Below are positions 47,064 through 54,859 of a stretch of DNA of 57,654 nucleotides, piece after piece. The DNA is from JAGTVB01 sp964624765 (GTDB lineage: Bacteria; Pseudomonadota; Gammaproteobacteria; HK1). The position numbers and the translations under genes are program-made. A model generated the notes under the pieces. That model saw only the letters and a program-made list of their open reading frames with translations, ran no database searches and was not told the DNA's origin. The stretch lies in contig CAZUZO010000003.1 in NCBI GenBank assembly GCA_964624765.1, positions 1-57,654 of the forward strand, read 5' to 3'. The first letter of the stretch is position 1. Each line of letters opens with the position of its first letter.

Positions 47064-49696
47064 TGGGCGTCATGCTGAGGCGAACCAGAGCCGGGGAGCG
47101 CTTCGCGGTGGGTGCACTACTCGTCGGCTTGACGCTTCTGTTGGTCCAGCAAGACTGGCTCTGGCGTCTGGATCGCTTATTCTACGATAGTCATCTCGCC
47201 TTCACCTTCCGGCCGGCACCAGAAGATGTCCTCATCGTCGCCATCGATGAGTCGAGCCTTGCGGCGCTTGGGCGCTGGCCTTGGTCCAGGCGCGTGCACG
47301 CTGAGTTACTGCAGCGGTTGGCCGACGCGGGAGCGCGGGTGATCGCCCTCAATATCCTTACGGCCGAACTCGATCCGCAGGACGGCGAGGGTGATCGGTT
47401 GCTGGCCGAGGCGCTGCGGGGGAATGGCCGCACGGTGCTGCCCCTCATCGTTGAGCAACCCCATCATGGCGGGCAGCTGGTCGAGACCTTGCCCCTGCCA
47501 ATGCTAGCGGTCGCAGCGGCGGGCATCGGCCACGTGCAAGCGGAATTCGATGGCGATGGCATGGTACGCGGGCTGTTCCTGAAGGAAGGGCTCGGCACGC
47601 CTCATTGGCCCACCCTCGCCGTGGCCCTGCTGCAGGTCGCCGAGCCGGGGAAATGGGATGTCCTGCCGGGAGAACGCGATCCGGCTCCGCTACGCGATGC
47701 TCCGCAGATGCTGACCCGAGATCACTACATGCTCGTGCCTTTCGCTGGCCCCCCTGGGCACTACCCTCGCATCTCCTACCACCGGGTGCTGGCGGGAGAT
47801 TTCCCGCCGGGATTATTTCAGGACAAATATGTGTTGGTGGGCGTCACCACATCAGGGCTCGGCGACGGGTTGCCAACCCCTGTCTCCGGTCGTTCCCAAC
47901 CCATGCCCGGGGTCGAATTCAGTGCCAACGTGTTGGATGCTTTGCGCCTTGGGCTCGTGATCGAGCCGGTGAGTCGGCGCTGGCAAATGCTGATCTCTGC
48001 CGGGTTAGTGCTGCTACCGGTGTGGCTTTACTCTTATTTTGCACCGCGGTGGAATCTGTTGCTGGCCGTGCTGCTCATGGTTGGCGGTTTAGGATGGAGC
48101 TTGATCCTATTGCGGGTGGGCAAGCTTTGGTTTCCACCGGCACCGGTGTTAGTCGCGTTTGCCATCAGCTATCCACTCTGGAGTTGGCGTCGCCTGGGCC
48201 TCGCCATGCACTACCTTGACTCTGAATTGGCCGTGCTGCGTGCCGAGCAACCGGTCACTGGGGCGGCGGATTTCGAGGCGACGATGACCTACCTTGCCAG
48301 GTTGCTACCGATGGGGGGGTGGCAGCTACGCGATGACGCTGGGCGCTGCGTCAAGGCCTGGGGACAACCGCTGAGCCCAGCGCCGCGCAGCGCGCTGGCG
48401 GGCAACTGGTTACACCATGGCCAGGACTGGTGGAGGGGATTGTCTGCCTACGGTGCGTTGTGGCAAGTGGGGGTGCGTTGGCACGACGCGAAGCCTCCGG
48501 GTCCCCAGCAGAGGCTTCTGTTGATCGAGATAGCCTATGGTTTGGCCAGACGCAGCGATCGCGAACCGGTCGGTACCGAGGAATTGATACATGCGCGTAT
48601 CGCGCAAGTTCGCGAGGCTACGGCTCGGCTGCGGGCTATGCGCCGTTTCGTGACGGAAAGCGTGGCACACATGCCTGATGGGGTCTTGGTGGTGAGTAGC
48701 CTGGGCCAGGTGCTATTGGCCAATGCCCAGGCGGCTCGTTACCTGTGCGGCGATCCCGAGTGCGCTCTGGAAGGTCGACCGTTGTGGCCGCTGCTTGCGC
48801 ACGATGCGGCACAGGAAAGTGATCGATGGGTCAGGGCGCTTCGGCGCGTGGTATTCGAACAGCGAACGGTGCACGGCGAACTACGCGGGCACGGCGGCGC
48901 CGATCTGATGATGCAGATGAGCCCCCTCACCCGCGAGCGTCGGCCGGCGGCCCTGATCGTGAACCTGTCAGACGTCAGCGCCCTCAAGCGCAGCGAGCGT
49001 CGGCGCAGCGAATTCCTGGGCTTCTTGTCCCACGACTTACGTTCCCCTCTGGTCTCGGTGCTGGCGCTGCTGGAGCTCGCGAAAGAGTCGCGTAGCCCGG
49101 CAGAGATCGAGGATCTGTTACGCCGCATCGGCGCCTATACCAATAGGACGCTGGCATTGGCCGAGCAGTTTCTGCGCCTGGCCCAGGCGGAAGGTGAAGG
49201 AAGCGATGACTCTCTACAAGATGTCGAGCTTGTGACGGTGGCGCTTAACGCCTTCGAACAGGTATGGTTGCAGGCGCAAACCAAACAGATCGAGTTACGG
49301 CGGCAGTTCGATGTGGATGAAGCCTGGGTACAGGGCGACCCGAGTTTGCTGGAGAGGGCCATCGTTAACCTGCTGACTAACGCGATCCAGCATAACCCCC
49401 CCAGGTCCCATGTGCAGCTGTGGCTGCATGTGGGCGGAAAGGAGTTGTGGTGCTGCGTCACCGACGATGGCCGGGGCATTCCCCAGGAATACCTACCGCG
49501 GCTCTTCGATCGCTTTGAGCGCGTGGTGCATCCGGACGTTGCTGCTGAAGCGGGTGGTGCTGGATTGGGGTTGGCCATCGTCAAAGCCGTTGCCGATCGT
49601 CACGGCGGACGTGTAGAAGTCGAAAGTTGTGTCGGCGAGGGTTCCCGGTTCTGCTTGATTCTCGGCCTTGGCGCCGAGCAAGGCCTGCCAGCGTAA
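47063..49696 (+). CDS. CHASE2-domain sensor histidine kinase
   Basis: An 877-residue membrane kinase. One N-terminal helix (about 15-32), an extracytoplasmic CHASE2 domain (about 35-300, with VLIVAIDESSLAALGRWPW), three membrane helices (about 308-375), a PAS domain (about 530-640, MPDGVLVVSS), a HisKA domain with H657 in FLSHDLRSPL, and an ATPase domain with NLLTNAIQHN, DDGRGIP and GAGLGLAIV. Signal input is unknown. The preceding LysM-FecR protein and response regulator likely complete the pathway. Confidence 0.94.
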   Translation: MGVMLRRTRAGERFAVGALLVGLTLLLVQQDWLWRLDRLFYDSHLAFTFRPAPEDVLIVAIDESSLAALGRWPWSRRVHAELLQRLADAGARVIALNILTAELDPQDGEGDRLLAEALRGNGRTVLPLIVEQPHHGGQLVETLPLPMLAVAAAGIGHVQAEFDGDGMVRGLFLKEGLGTPHWPTLAVALLQVAEPGKWDVLPGERDPAPLRDAPQMLTRDHYMLVPFAGPPGHYPRISYHRVLAGDFPPGLFQDKYVLVGVTTSGLGDGLPTPVSGRSQPMPGVEFSANVLDALRLGLVIEPVSRRWQMLISAGLVLLPVWLYSYFAPRWNLLLAVLLMVGGLGWSLILLRVGKLWFPPAPVLVAFAISYPLWSWRRLGLAMHYLDSELAVLRAEQPVTGAADFEATMTYLARLLPMGGWQLRDDAGRCVKAWGQPLSPAPRSALAGNWLHHGQDWWRGLSAYGALWQVGVRWHDAKPPGPQQRLLLIEIAYGLARRSDREPVGTEELIHARIAQVREATARLRAMRRFVTESVAHMPDGVLVVSSLGQVLLANAQAARYLCGDPECALEGRPLWPLLAHDAAQESDRWVRALRRVVFEQRTVHGELRGHGGADLMMQMSPLTRERRPAALIVNLSDVSALKRSERRRSEFLGFLSHDLRSPLVSVLALLELAKESRSPAEIEDLLRRIGAYTNRTLALAEQFLRLAQAEGEGSDDSLQDVELVTVALNAFEQVWLQAQTKQIELRRQFDVDEAWVQGDPSLLERAIVNLLTNAIQHNPPRSHVQLWLHVGGKELWCCVTDDGRGIPQEYLPRLFDRFERVVHPDVAAEAGGAGLGLAIVKAVADRHGGRVEVESCVGEGSRFCLILGLGAEQGLPA

Positions 49697-49826
49697 CGCG
49701 AGCCCGCTAGCAACCGATCGGCGGTCGATCACTTCGTGCCTACGAGACGGTGGTTTGCTGCGGGACAACCGCGCCTGGAGCAGGGCGAGTCCCCGGTGGT
49801 GCTGTACGCGCGCGGCTCGAGCACGA

Positions 49827-49937
49827 CGCGCGGAGGTCAGCGGCTCCGACGAAATTGCCGATCTTGGGCGCCGCTTCAACCTGATGGCTCAGCAACTGGA
49901 GCAAAGTTACACCCGCTCGCTGCGCGAGCGGCGCGAC
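49827..49937 (+). pseudogene. HAMP-domain remnant of a lost sensor gene
   Basis: In one frame the segment translates to SGSDEIADLGRRFNLMAQQL followed by a Glu/Arg-rich helix, which is the second half of a HAMP domain from a histidine kinase or chemoreceptor. Neither upstream membrane parts nor a downstream kinase domain remain; the surrounding frame is unrelated. The region 49697-50086 is otherwise empty apart from the vapBC promoter. Confidence 0.6.
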
Positions 49938-50048
49938 GGTATCCTGCCGCTCGCGGGACATTTCCTCGACCAGGCTGCGCCGTCTGAGCATCCGATGGCG
50001 AGTTTAACGACCTCAAAGTACGGCGCTGGCAGACCCTGGCCCGGCATA

Positions 50049-50078
50049 ATATAATTCAACATATAATTGAGCGAGGAG
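50049..50078 (+). promoter_or_regulatory. VapBC operator repeats and ribosome-binding site
   Basis: Two direct repeats of atataatt (50049-50056 and 50061-50068), 12 bp apart, stand out in GC-rich DNA. They could overlap a -10 box and act as the antitoxin's own operator. A strong ribosome-binding site gaggag (50073-50078) follows, eight bases before the ATG. Confidence 0.55.
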
Positions 50079-50086
50079 CATGCGCC

Positions 50087-50317
50087 ATGGGGCAAGTGAC
50101 CATTTATCTGGATGACGAGAACGAGAAACGTCTCAAGGCTGCGGCCAAGGCGGCGGGCGTACCGGTAAGCCGCTGGGTGGCGAGCCTGGTCCAGGAAAAG
50201 GCCGGCATCGCCTGGCCGGAATCGGTGCGCCGGTTGGCCGGTGCCTGGCCGGACTTTCCCGACCTCGAATCCATCCGCAAGGGGGAAGCAAGAGACGATG
50301 CGCGGGAAGCGCTCTGA
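50087..50317 (+). CDS. vapB: VapB-type antitoxin
   Basis: A 76-residue protein with a ribbon-helix-helix-like start (VTIYLDDENEKRLKAAAKA, then VPVSRWVASLVQEK), the DNA-binding and dimerising part. The C-terminal 30 residues (WPDFPDLESIRKGEARDD) are acidic and probably wrap the toxin. It overlaps vapC by one base (TGATG). Autoregulation through the upstream AT-rich repeats is expected from the family. Confidence 0.88.
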   Translation: MGQVTIYLDDENEKRLKAAAKAAGVPVSRWVASLVQEKAGIAWPESVRRLAGAWPDFPDLESIRKGEARDDAREAL

Positions 50318-50712
50318 TGTATGTTCTGGATACCAATACCCTGATCTATTTCTTCCGCGGCCAGGGAAAGGTGGCGGAACGGCTGCTGGCGACACCGCGC
50401 GCTGAGATAGCAATCCCCGCAGTCAGTGTGTACGAGCTGGAAGTCGGTATCACCAAATCGACCCGGCCGGCCAAGCGGCGCCGGCAGTTCGATGAATTGC
50501 TGGAGGCGGTCACGGTGTTGCCCTTCGACCGGCCCGCAGCAGCGGCTGCCGCCGGCGTGCGCTCCGCACTGGAAAAAGCCGGGCGGCCCATCGGGCCCCT
50601 GGATACCCTGATCGCCGGTACCGCGCTGGCGCAGCGGGCCACCCTGGTCACGCACAACACGCGCGAGTTCAAGCGGGTGTCGAAGCTGGCGTTGATCGAT
50701 TGGTACGAGTGA
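50317..50712 (+). CDS. vapC: VapC-type PIN-domain ribonuclease toxin
   Basis: A 131-residue PIN nuclease. The acidic cluster is present: D5 (MYVLDTN), E40 (SVYELEVG), D96 (PLDTLIAG), with THNTREF near 112-118 completing the site. Length and the coupled upstream antitoxin are standard. VapC toxins cleave tRNA or rRNA; the target here is unknown. A half family B element follows its stop by about 14 bp. Confidence 0.93.
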   Translation: MYVLDTNTLIYFFRGQGKVAERLLATPRAEIAIPAVSVYELEVGITKSTRPAKRRRQFDELLEAVTVLPFDRPAAAAAAGVRSALEKAGRPIGPLDTLIAGTALAQRATLVTHNTREFKRVSKLALIDWYE

Positions 50713-50725
50713 AGTCCGCCCGCCA

Positions 50726-50798
50726 CATATGTCTCTCGGCTTGGCGCCGTCCGCCTGGCTCTCGGGCCGCTCGCTACGGTTTTTTCACAACCTCTCAG
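50726..50798. repeat. Family B right-half fragment
   Basis: From catatgtctctcggcttgg to ggttttttcacaacctctcag, equal to the right half of the element at 11878 in the same orientation. It lies between the convergent vapC and the 566-residue orphan gene, ending 3 bp before the latter's stop codon. Confidence 0.8.
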
Positions 50799-50801
50799 AA
50801 A

Positions 50802-52502
50802 TTAGGCCAGGCTCACAACAATAAACCCGATCGTTAGCAGCGCTACCAAGGCAAAGAGTGCCATGCGTACCCGGTCGAACCTTGCCATGCGGGTTAGCTG
50901 CATGCCGATCGGTTCGAAGGCTTTGCGGGTGGCGAGCGTCTCATCCTCCAAGGCCCGCAATAATGTCTGCAGTTCAGTCCTTCGCGTCGTGGCCTGATGA
51001 TCAGCCGTCCTATCGCTCCCTTGCTGCATGCTGTTGAGCCTTTCGTTCAGTCTGCTCTCGAGCTCCCGTATCGCATCCGCCAGCTTAGCGGTGTCGCTCG
51101 GCTGGTCGTCGATCGTGACCGCGATTTCTCCGATCTCGGGCAGTCGTGGCAGATACTTCTCCAGGTCTGCGGCCTCGGCGGAGCCTTCCCAGGCTTCGCA
51201 GAAGGCCATGAACGTCGCCCAGGTGGCTCCTGGTTTGACTTGATCCCCCAGGAAGGCCAACGCTCCCGAAGGCGGATGGCCTGTTACCCGCTGGCTCCAC
51301 GGTGCAGCCTGTTTCGCGAGGCGGTAAAGGCGAAGCGCTCGATAGCTGTGTGCGTGAAGAGGCTCACGGTGGCGTGTGAGCCACCGGTGCAGGCGCTGCC
51401 GGGCTACCGCCGCGTCCTGGGCAACGCCACCGATGCTCAAGGGTGTGGTGAGCAGTAGGTCACGCATGGCGTCGTAGAATACCGGGCTTAGATTCTCCGC
51501 GCCGTTTACCAATTCCTGCAGGGTGTCGATCTTCTGCTGGTCTTGGCAATCCAGCGGGGTCAGGGTCACGCCTGCCCGACGGACTGCCTCGGTGTCAAAA
51601 ATCAGCGCGGAAAACTCCTCGTAGGTGAGATCGAAGTGGTGTCTCATGGCGCTGAGGCGCACCGGCCTATCGCGACCTGCACGGCCGAGGGCGATGGTTT
51701 TTCGCACGGCTTTCAGCTCGATATCGGGGCGTTCCCAGAACTCTATGGCTTGCTCGTCGGTCAGCCCGTCGAGCACTTCGGGTGGCACCGCCGGGCTCGC
51801 TCCAACGCGGTCGGGAAGTGATTTGAGCAACCATCGCGATACGGAATCGGGGAGGCAGGGGACCAGTTGCCACAGCGACCGTAGCTCTTGGCTGATTGCC
51901 CACTCCGCTTCGCCACAGTGCGGATCGCGCGGGTCGGTTGGGCGGCAGGATTGCTGGAACCGCGGGCTGTTGACATAGTCGGTGAGGATTTCGACCAATT
52001 CCGTATCGCTAAGCCCCCCGCGCTGAAGAGCGTGCTTGACCGTTGCGGCAATCCGTTTTCCCTCGCCGACCCGGTCACGTACCAGTGCTAGGCGCGCTGG
52101 CTGGGGAAGGGCAAGGAACCTGTCGGGGTTTTCCAAACTTTCCCCATGGTGAGCGTGGTCAGCGGTGGTTTCCAGCAAACTGTAACGGACCAAGGGGTCG
52201 GTATCGGTTTCGATCCTGGCTTTAACGATCCCGCGCTCGGCATTCTCGAGTTTCGAGTAAAGGCCCACGCTGGCCAAGTAGCGTACGTAGGCATTGGGGT
52301 TATCAAGGGCCCTCAGGCAGACCTGCTTGACGCAGTGAGGAGGCAGATCGACATGCCTGAGCCGAGTGAGAAGCGATATTTGCGTCTCGCTCTGCAACGT
52401 ATCCCAGGCTGCGAGCAGCTTGGCCACCGCGCTCGGCGTCGGCTGCAGCAGCTGGACGAGGCTACCACACGGTGAGGTGTTGGCCCGATGGCTAGTGGAC
52501 AT
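50802..52502 (-). CDS. Uncharacterised tail-anchored protein with alpha-helical repeats
   Basis: I do not recognise this 566-residue protein. It lacks a signal peptide. The first 330 residues are helical and HEAT-like in rhythm (RALDNPNAYVRYLASVGLYSKL; DPLVRYSLLETTADHA). A coiled-coil segment lies at about 475-530 (AIRELESRLNERL). The last 22 residues form a membrane helix (VRMALFALVALLTIGFIVV), so it is probably anchored by its C-terminus with the bulk in the cytoplasm. It has no operon partner and is flanked by convergent vapC and a divergent kinase gene. Confidence 0.75.
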   Translation of the reverse strand: MSTSHRANTSPCGSLVQLLQPTPSAVAKLLAAWDTLQSETQISLLTRLRHVDLPPHCVKQVCLRALDNPNAYVRYLASVGLYSKLENAERGIVKARIETDTDPLVRYSLLETTADHAHHGESLENPDRFLALPQPARLALVRDRVGEGKRIAATVKHALQRGGLSDTELVEILTDYVNSPRFQQSCRPTDPRDPHCGEAEWAISQELRSLWQLVPCLPDSVSRWLLKSLPDRVGASPAVPPEVLDGLTDEQAIEFWERPDIELKAVRKTIALGRAGRDRPVRLSAMRHHFDLTYEEFSALIFDTEAVRRAGVTLTPLDCQDQQKIDTLQELVNGAENLSPVFYDAMRDLLLTTPLSIGGVAQDAAVARQRLHRWLTRHREPLHAHSYRALRLYRLAKQAAPWSQRVTGHPPSGALAFLGDQVKPGATWATFMAFCEAWEGSAEAADLEKYLPRLPEIGEIAVTIDDQPSDTAKLADAIRELESRLNERLNSMQQGSDRTADHQATTRRTELQTLLRALEDETLATRKAFEPIGMQLTRMARFDRVRMALFALVALLTIGFIVVSLA

Positions 52503-52867
52503 AGGGTATCAAGTCATTTGTCTACCGTGGCTTGCTGGCCGACGAAAAGGTGCCTTTATGTTCGGGGCGTTACTCATCGTTGATGGGAGCATTGCAGGGG
52601 CACGAGGACTGGCTGTGATCCAAGGATGCAGGCCGCAGACGATCTTAAGCCGAGCGCCCCACGTTGACCAGAGAAAGAATGCGTTTTGGCCCCGGTGGCG
52701 ACCGATTGGGGCGGAGCGCGCACCGTGGTGGTCGGTGGCATGCCGCTCGAGTGACCGGTCCGCTGCAGAGCGTCCCGCCCAAGCCGCCCACCTGTTGCCT
52801 TCGTCTCTCAAGCTTCGTTGCTGGGTTCCGATACGCTGCTAGGCTCTGAGCTCTTGCCACAGCTGAA
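52503..52867. other. Divergent intergenic region, nothing recognised
   Basis: 365 bp between the orphan gene and the PAS kinase. I see no gene, repeat or clear promoter. Short open frames cross it but look like noise. It should contain promoters for both flanking genes. Confidence 0.4.
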
Positions 52868-54727
52868 ATGCCTCCGCTGAATTTTGCCAACCGCTGGCCG
52901 CGCGCGATGAAGCAAGCAACATCGGGTCTCGGGATAGTCATTGCCTGGGTGCTGGTGACGGCCACGATTATATGGGTGTCGTTCGACTATCAGCGTACTT
53001 CGCTGGTTGCTCAGATGCGATCCGAGAGTGCGCTTCTCAGCGAGTTTCTTTCCCTCCTCGGCTGGCAGCGGCTGGTCGCGTCCGACTCGTCTGGCAGTGT
53101 TCGACATCGGATTCAGTCGCTGTCTTCTCATCTTGGGTTTGCCTATGTGGTTGTGACCGACGTCCAAGGCAACCTGCTGCTTGAGGTGGCGCAACCCCAG
53201 GTCGGCGTTCCCGTCGCGCCACTTAGCAACGAATCCGCCTCGGGGTATGCAGAGCGGACCCTCAAGGGGAGCATCGATGGCCCCGGATTTCGAGAGTTCC
53301 AGGCCCCGTTGGTCGCCGAAGGGCAGCTGGCGGGCCAAGTACGTGTGGGATACCGGCAGCCGAGTTTCGGGCTGGCCATCGCACAGTGGCCTTTCTATGC
53401 GCGGTTGGTGTTGCCCATCGGCCTCCTGACCCTCCTCGGTTACCACATGCTGCGCACCCAGCTCAAGCCCTGGCAGCAGGCTGCTCGGCGCTTACATGGA
53501 ATGTTAGAAGAATCCGGATTGCCCTCGGTCGACTCGAGCACTCCGGCAGCGGGAAGGGACTGGATCGGTGAGTTCAACCGAGCGCTCGACGCTACCTGTG
53601 CCCAGCTTCAGAAGCTAAAGGAGCAACAGCAGGCGATGCTGTTGTCCTGCAAAGTCGTCGCCTACGAGAAGGCGACCCTCGAGTCCGTACTGCATTCGCT
53701 GCCCTACGCCGTCGTGGTCACCGACGAGTCGGGCGCCGTCACCTTCGCCAGTAAACGCGTCGGCACCTTGCTCGGTGTGGAGGGGGAAGCCATCCTGGGG
53801 CGGCAACCAAACGAATGGTGTCGTTCTGCTGAGCTGCTTGGCTTGCTCGCCAAGGGCTCCACGACAACGGCTATCCAGACGCTGGAGCTGCCAGCCGGAA
53901 AAGGGGCCGATAAACATTTGGAAGCGGCCCTTGCCCCGCTCTTTGCGGCACGCGACGGTGGCAGGATGCAAGGCAGGATCCTTTCCATTCGCGATGCCAG
54001 TAAGGAAATACTGGCGCGCAATGCGCGCAAGGAGTTCGTAGGCCACCTGGCCCACGAGCTCAAGACACCCTTACAGGTGATCGGCACCTACAGCGAGACC
54101 CTGCTCGAAGAGGGTGACGCGAGTAAAGAGCTGGTCATCGAGGCCGGTAATGTCATTCATGACGAAGTGGAACGCATCTCTGCGTTGGTCAGGAACATGC
54201 TGAACATCACCGAGATCGAGATGGGCAGTTTACGTGTCGATCGTCGCCGAACCAAGCTGCGTGAGCTGTTGCAGGATGCCTTCGATACCGTGGCCCGCAG
54301 TGCCAAGCGCGATGATCTACACTTCAAGTTCGATGTCCCCCAGGGGCTCGGGGCGGTCAACGTCGACAAGGACCTGATGCGGGTGGCGATCAATAACCTC
54401 CTCACCAATGCGATCAAATACAACCGCCCTGGCGGTCAAGTGATCCTCGAGGCCGAGGACACCGACGACGCCCTCATCCTATCCGTCACCGACACCGGCA
54501 TCGGTATCAGCGATGACGATCGGGGGCGTCTGTTTCATAAGTTCTGTCGCTCGGCTCGGCCGGAAGTGCAAGCCAAGAGCGGCCACGGTCTGGGACTGGC
54601 CCTGGCCCACGAGATCGTGACCTTGCACCAGGGCGAACTACGGGTGGACAGCAGGTTGGATGTGGGTAGCCGGTTTTCTATCGTGCTTCCGAAGACCTCG
54701 CAACTGCTCCTAAAAGAGGCGGGATAG
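52868..54727 (+). CDS. PAS-domain sensor histidine kinase
   Basis: A 619-residue membrane kinase. Membrane helices lie at about 20-40 and 190-208, bounding an extracytoplasmic sensor of about 150 residues. A linker coiled coil and a PAS domain (about 265-375, SLPYAVVVTDESGAV) follow. HisKA has H396 in GHLAHELKTPLQVI; the ATPase domain has NNLLTNAIKYN, DTGIGIS and GHGLGLALA. The C-terminal half resembles PhoR/VicK kinases. No response regulator is adjacent; the next gene encodes the STAS-PilB ATPase, so it may act on pilus or secretion control. ATG at 52907 is an alternative start. Confidence 0.93.
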   Translation: MPPLNFANRWPRAMKQATSGLGIVIAWVLVTATIIWVSFDYQRTSLVAQMRSESALLSEFLSLLGWQRLVASDSSGSVRHRIQSLSSHLGFAYVVVTDVQGNLLLEVAQPQVGVPVAPLSNESASGYAERTLKGSIDGPGFREFQAPLVAEGQLAGQVRVGYRQPSFGLAIAQWPFYARLVLPIGLLTLLGYHMLRTQLKPWQQAARRLHGMLEESGLPSVDSSTPAAGRDWIGEFNRALDATCAQLQKLKEQQQAMLLSCKVVAYEKATLESVLHSLPYAVVVTDESGAVTFASKRVGTLLGVEGEAILGRQPNEWCRSAELLGLLAKGSTTTAIQTLELPAGKGADKHLEAALAPLFAARDGGRMQGRILSIRDASKEILARNARKEFVGHLAHELKTPLQVIGTYSETLLEEGDASKELVIEAGNVIHDEVERISALVRNMLNITEIEMGSLRVDRRRTKLRELLQDAFDTVARSAKRDDLHFKFDVPQGLGAVNVDKDLMRVAINNLLTNAIKYNRPGGQVILEAEDTDDALILSVTDTGIGISDDDRGRLFHKFCRSARPEVQAKSGHGLGLALAHEIVTLHQGELRVDSRLDVGSRFSIVLPKTSQLLLKEAG

Positions 54728-54782
54728 GCACTGGACATCGGGCCTCGGCGGTAGGGACGTCTTGCCGACATCCTCGTGGTCT

Positions 54783-54818
54783 CAAGGTAACGGCCATCAA
54801 GCTGCCGAAACGATGTCC
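54783..54818 (+). promoter_or_regulatory. GCCGAAAC-ATG motif upstream of the STAS-PilB gene
   Basis: The 36-bp block begins caagg and ends ctgccgaaacgatgtcc. Its ATG at 54813 opens a 19-codon frame (MSNLSDHFRMLHRVIPWST) that overlaps the GTG start of the next gene at 54860 in another frame. The TCAAG and GCCGA blocks recall a FliA promoter but are 17 bases apart instead of about 14. Confidence 0.55.
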
Positions 54819-54859
54819 AATCTCTCCGATCATTTTCGCATGCTTCATCGAGTCATCCC

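Noticed and set aside
54783..54818. FliA (sigma28) promoter
   Set aside because: TCAAG and GCCGAAAC resemble the two boxes, but the spacing is about three bases too long and the other motif copies lack TCAAG.
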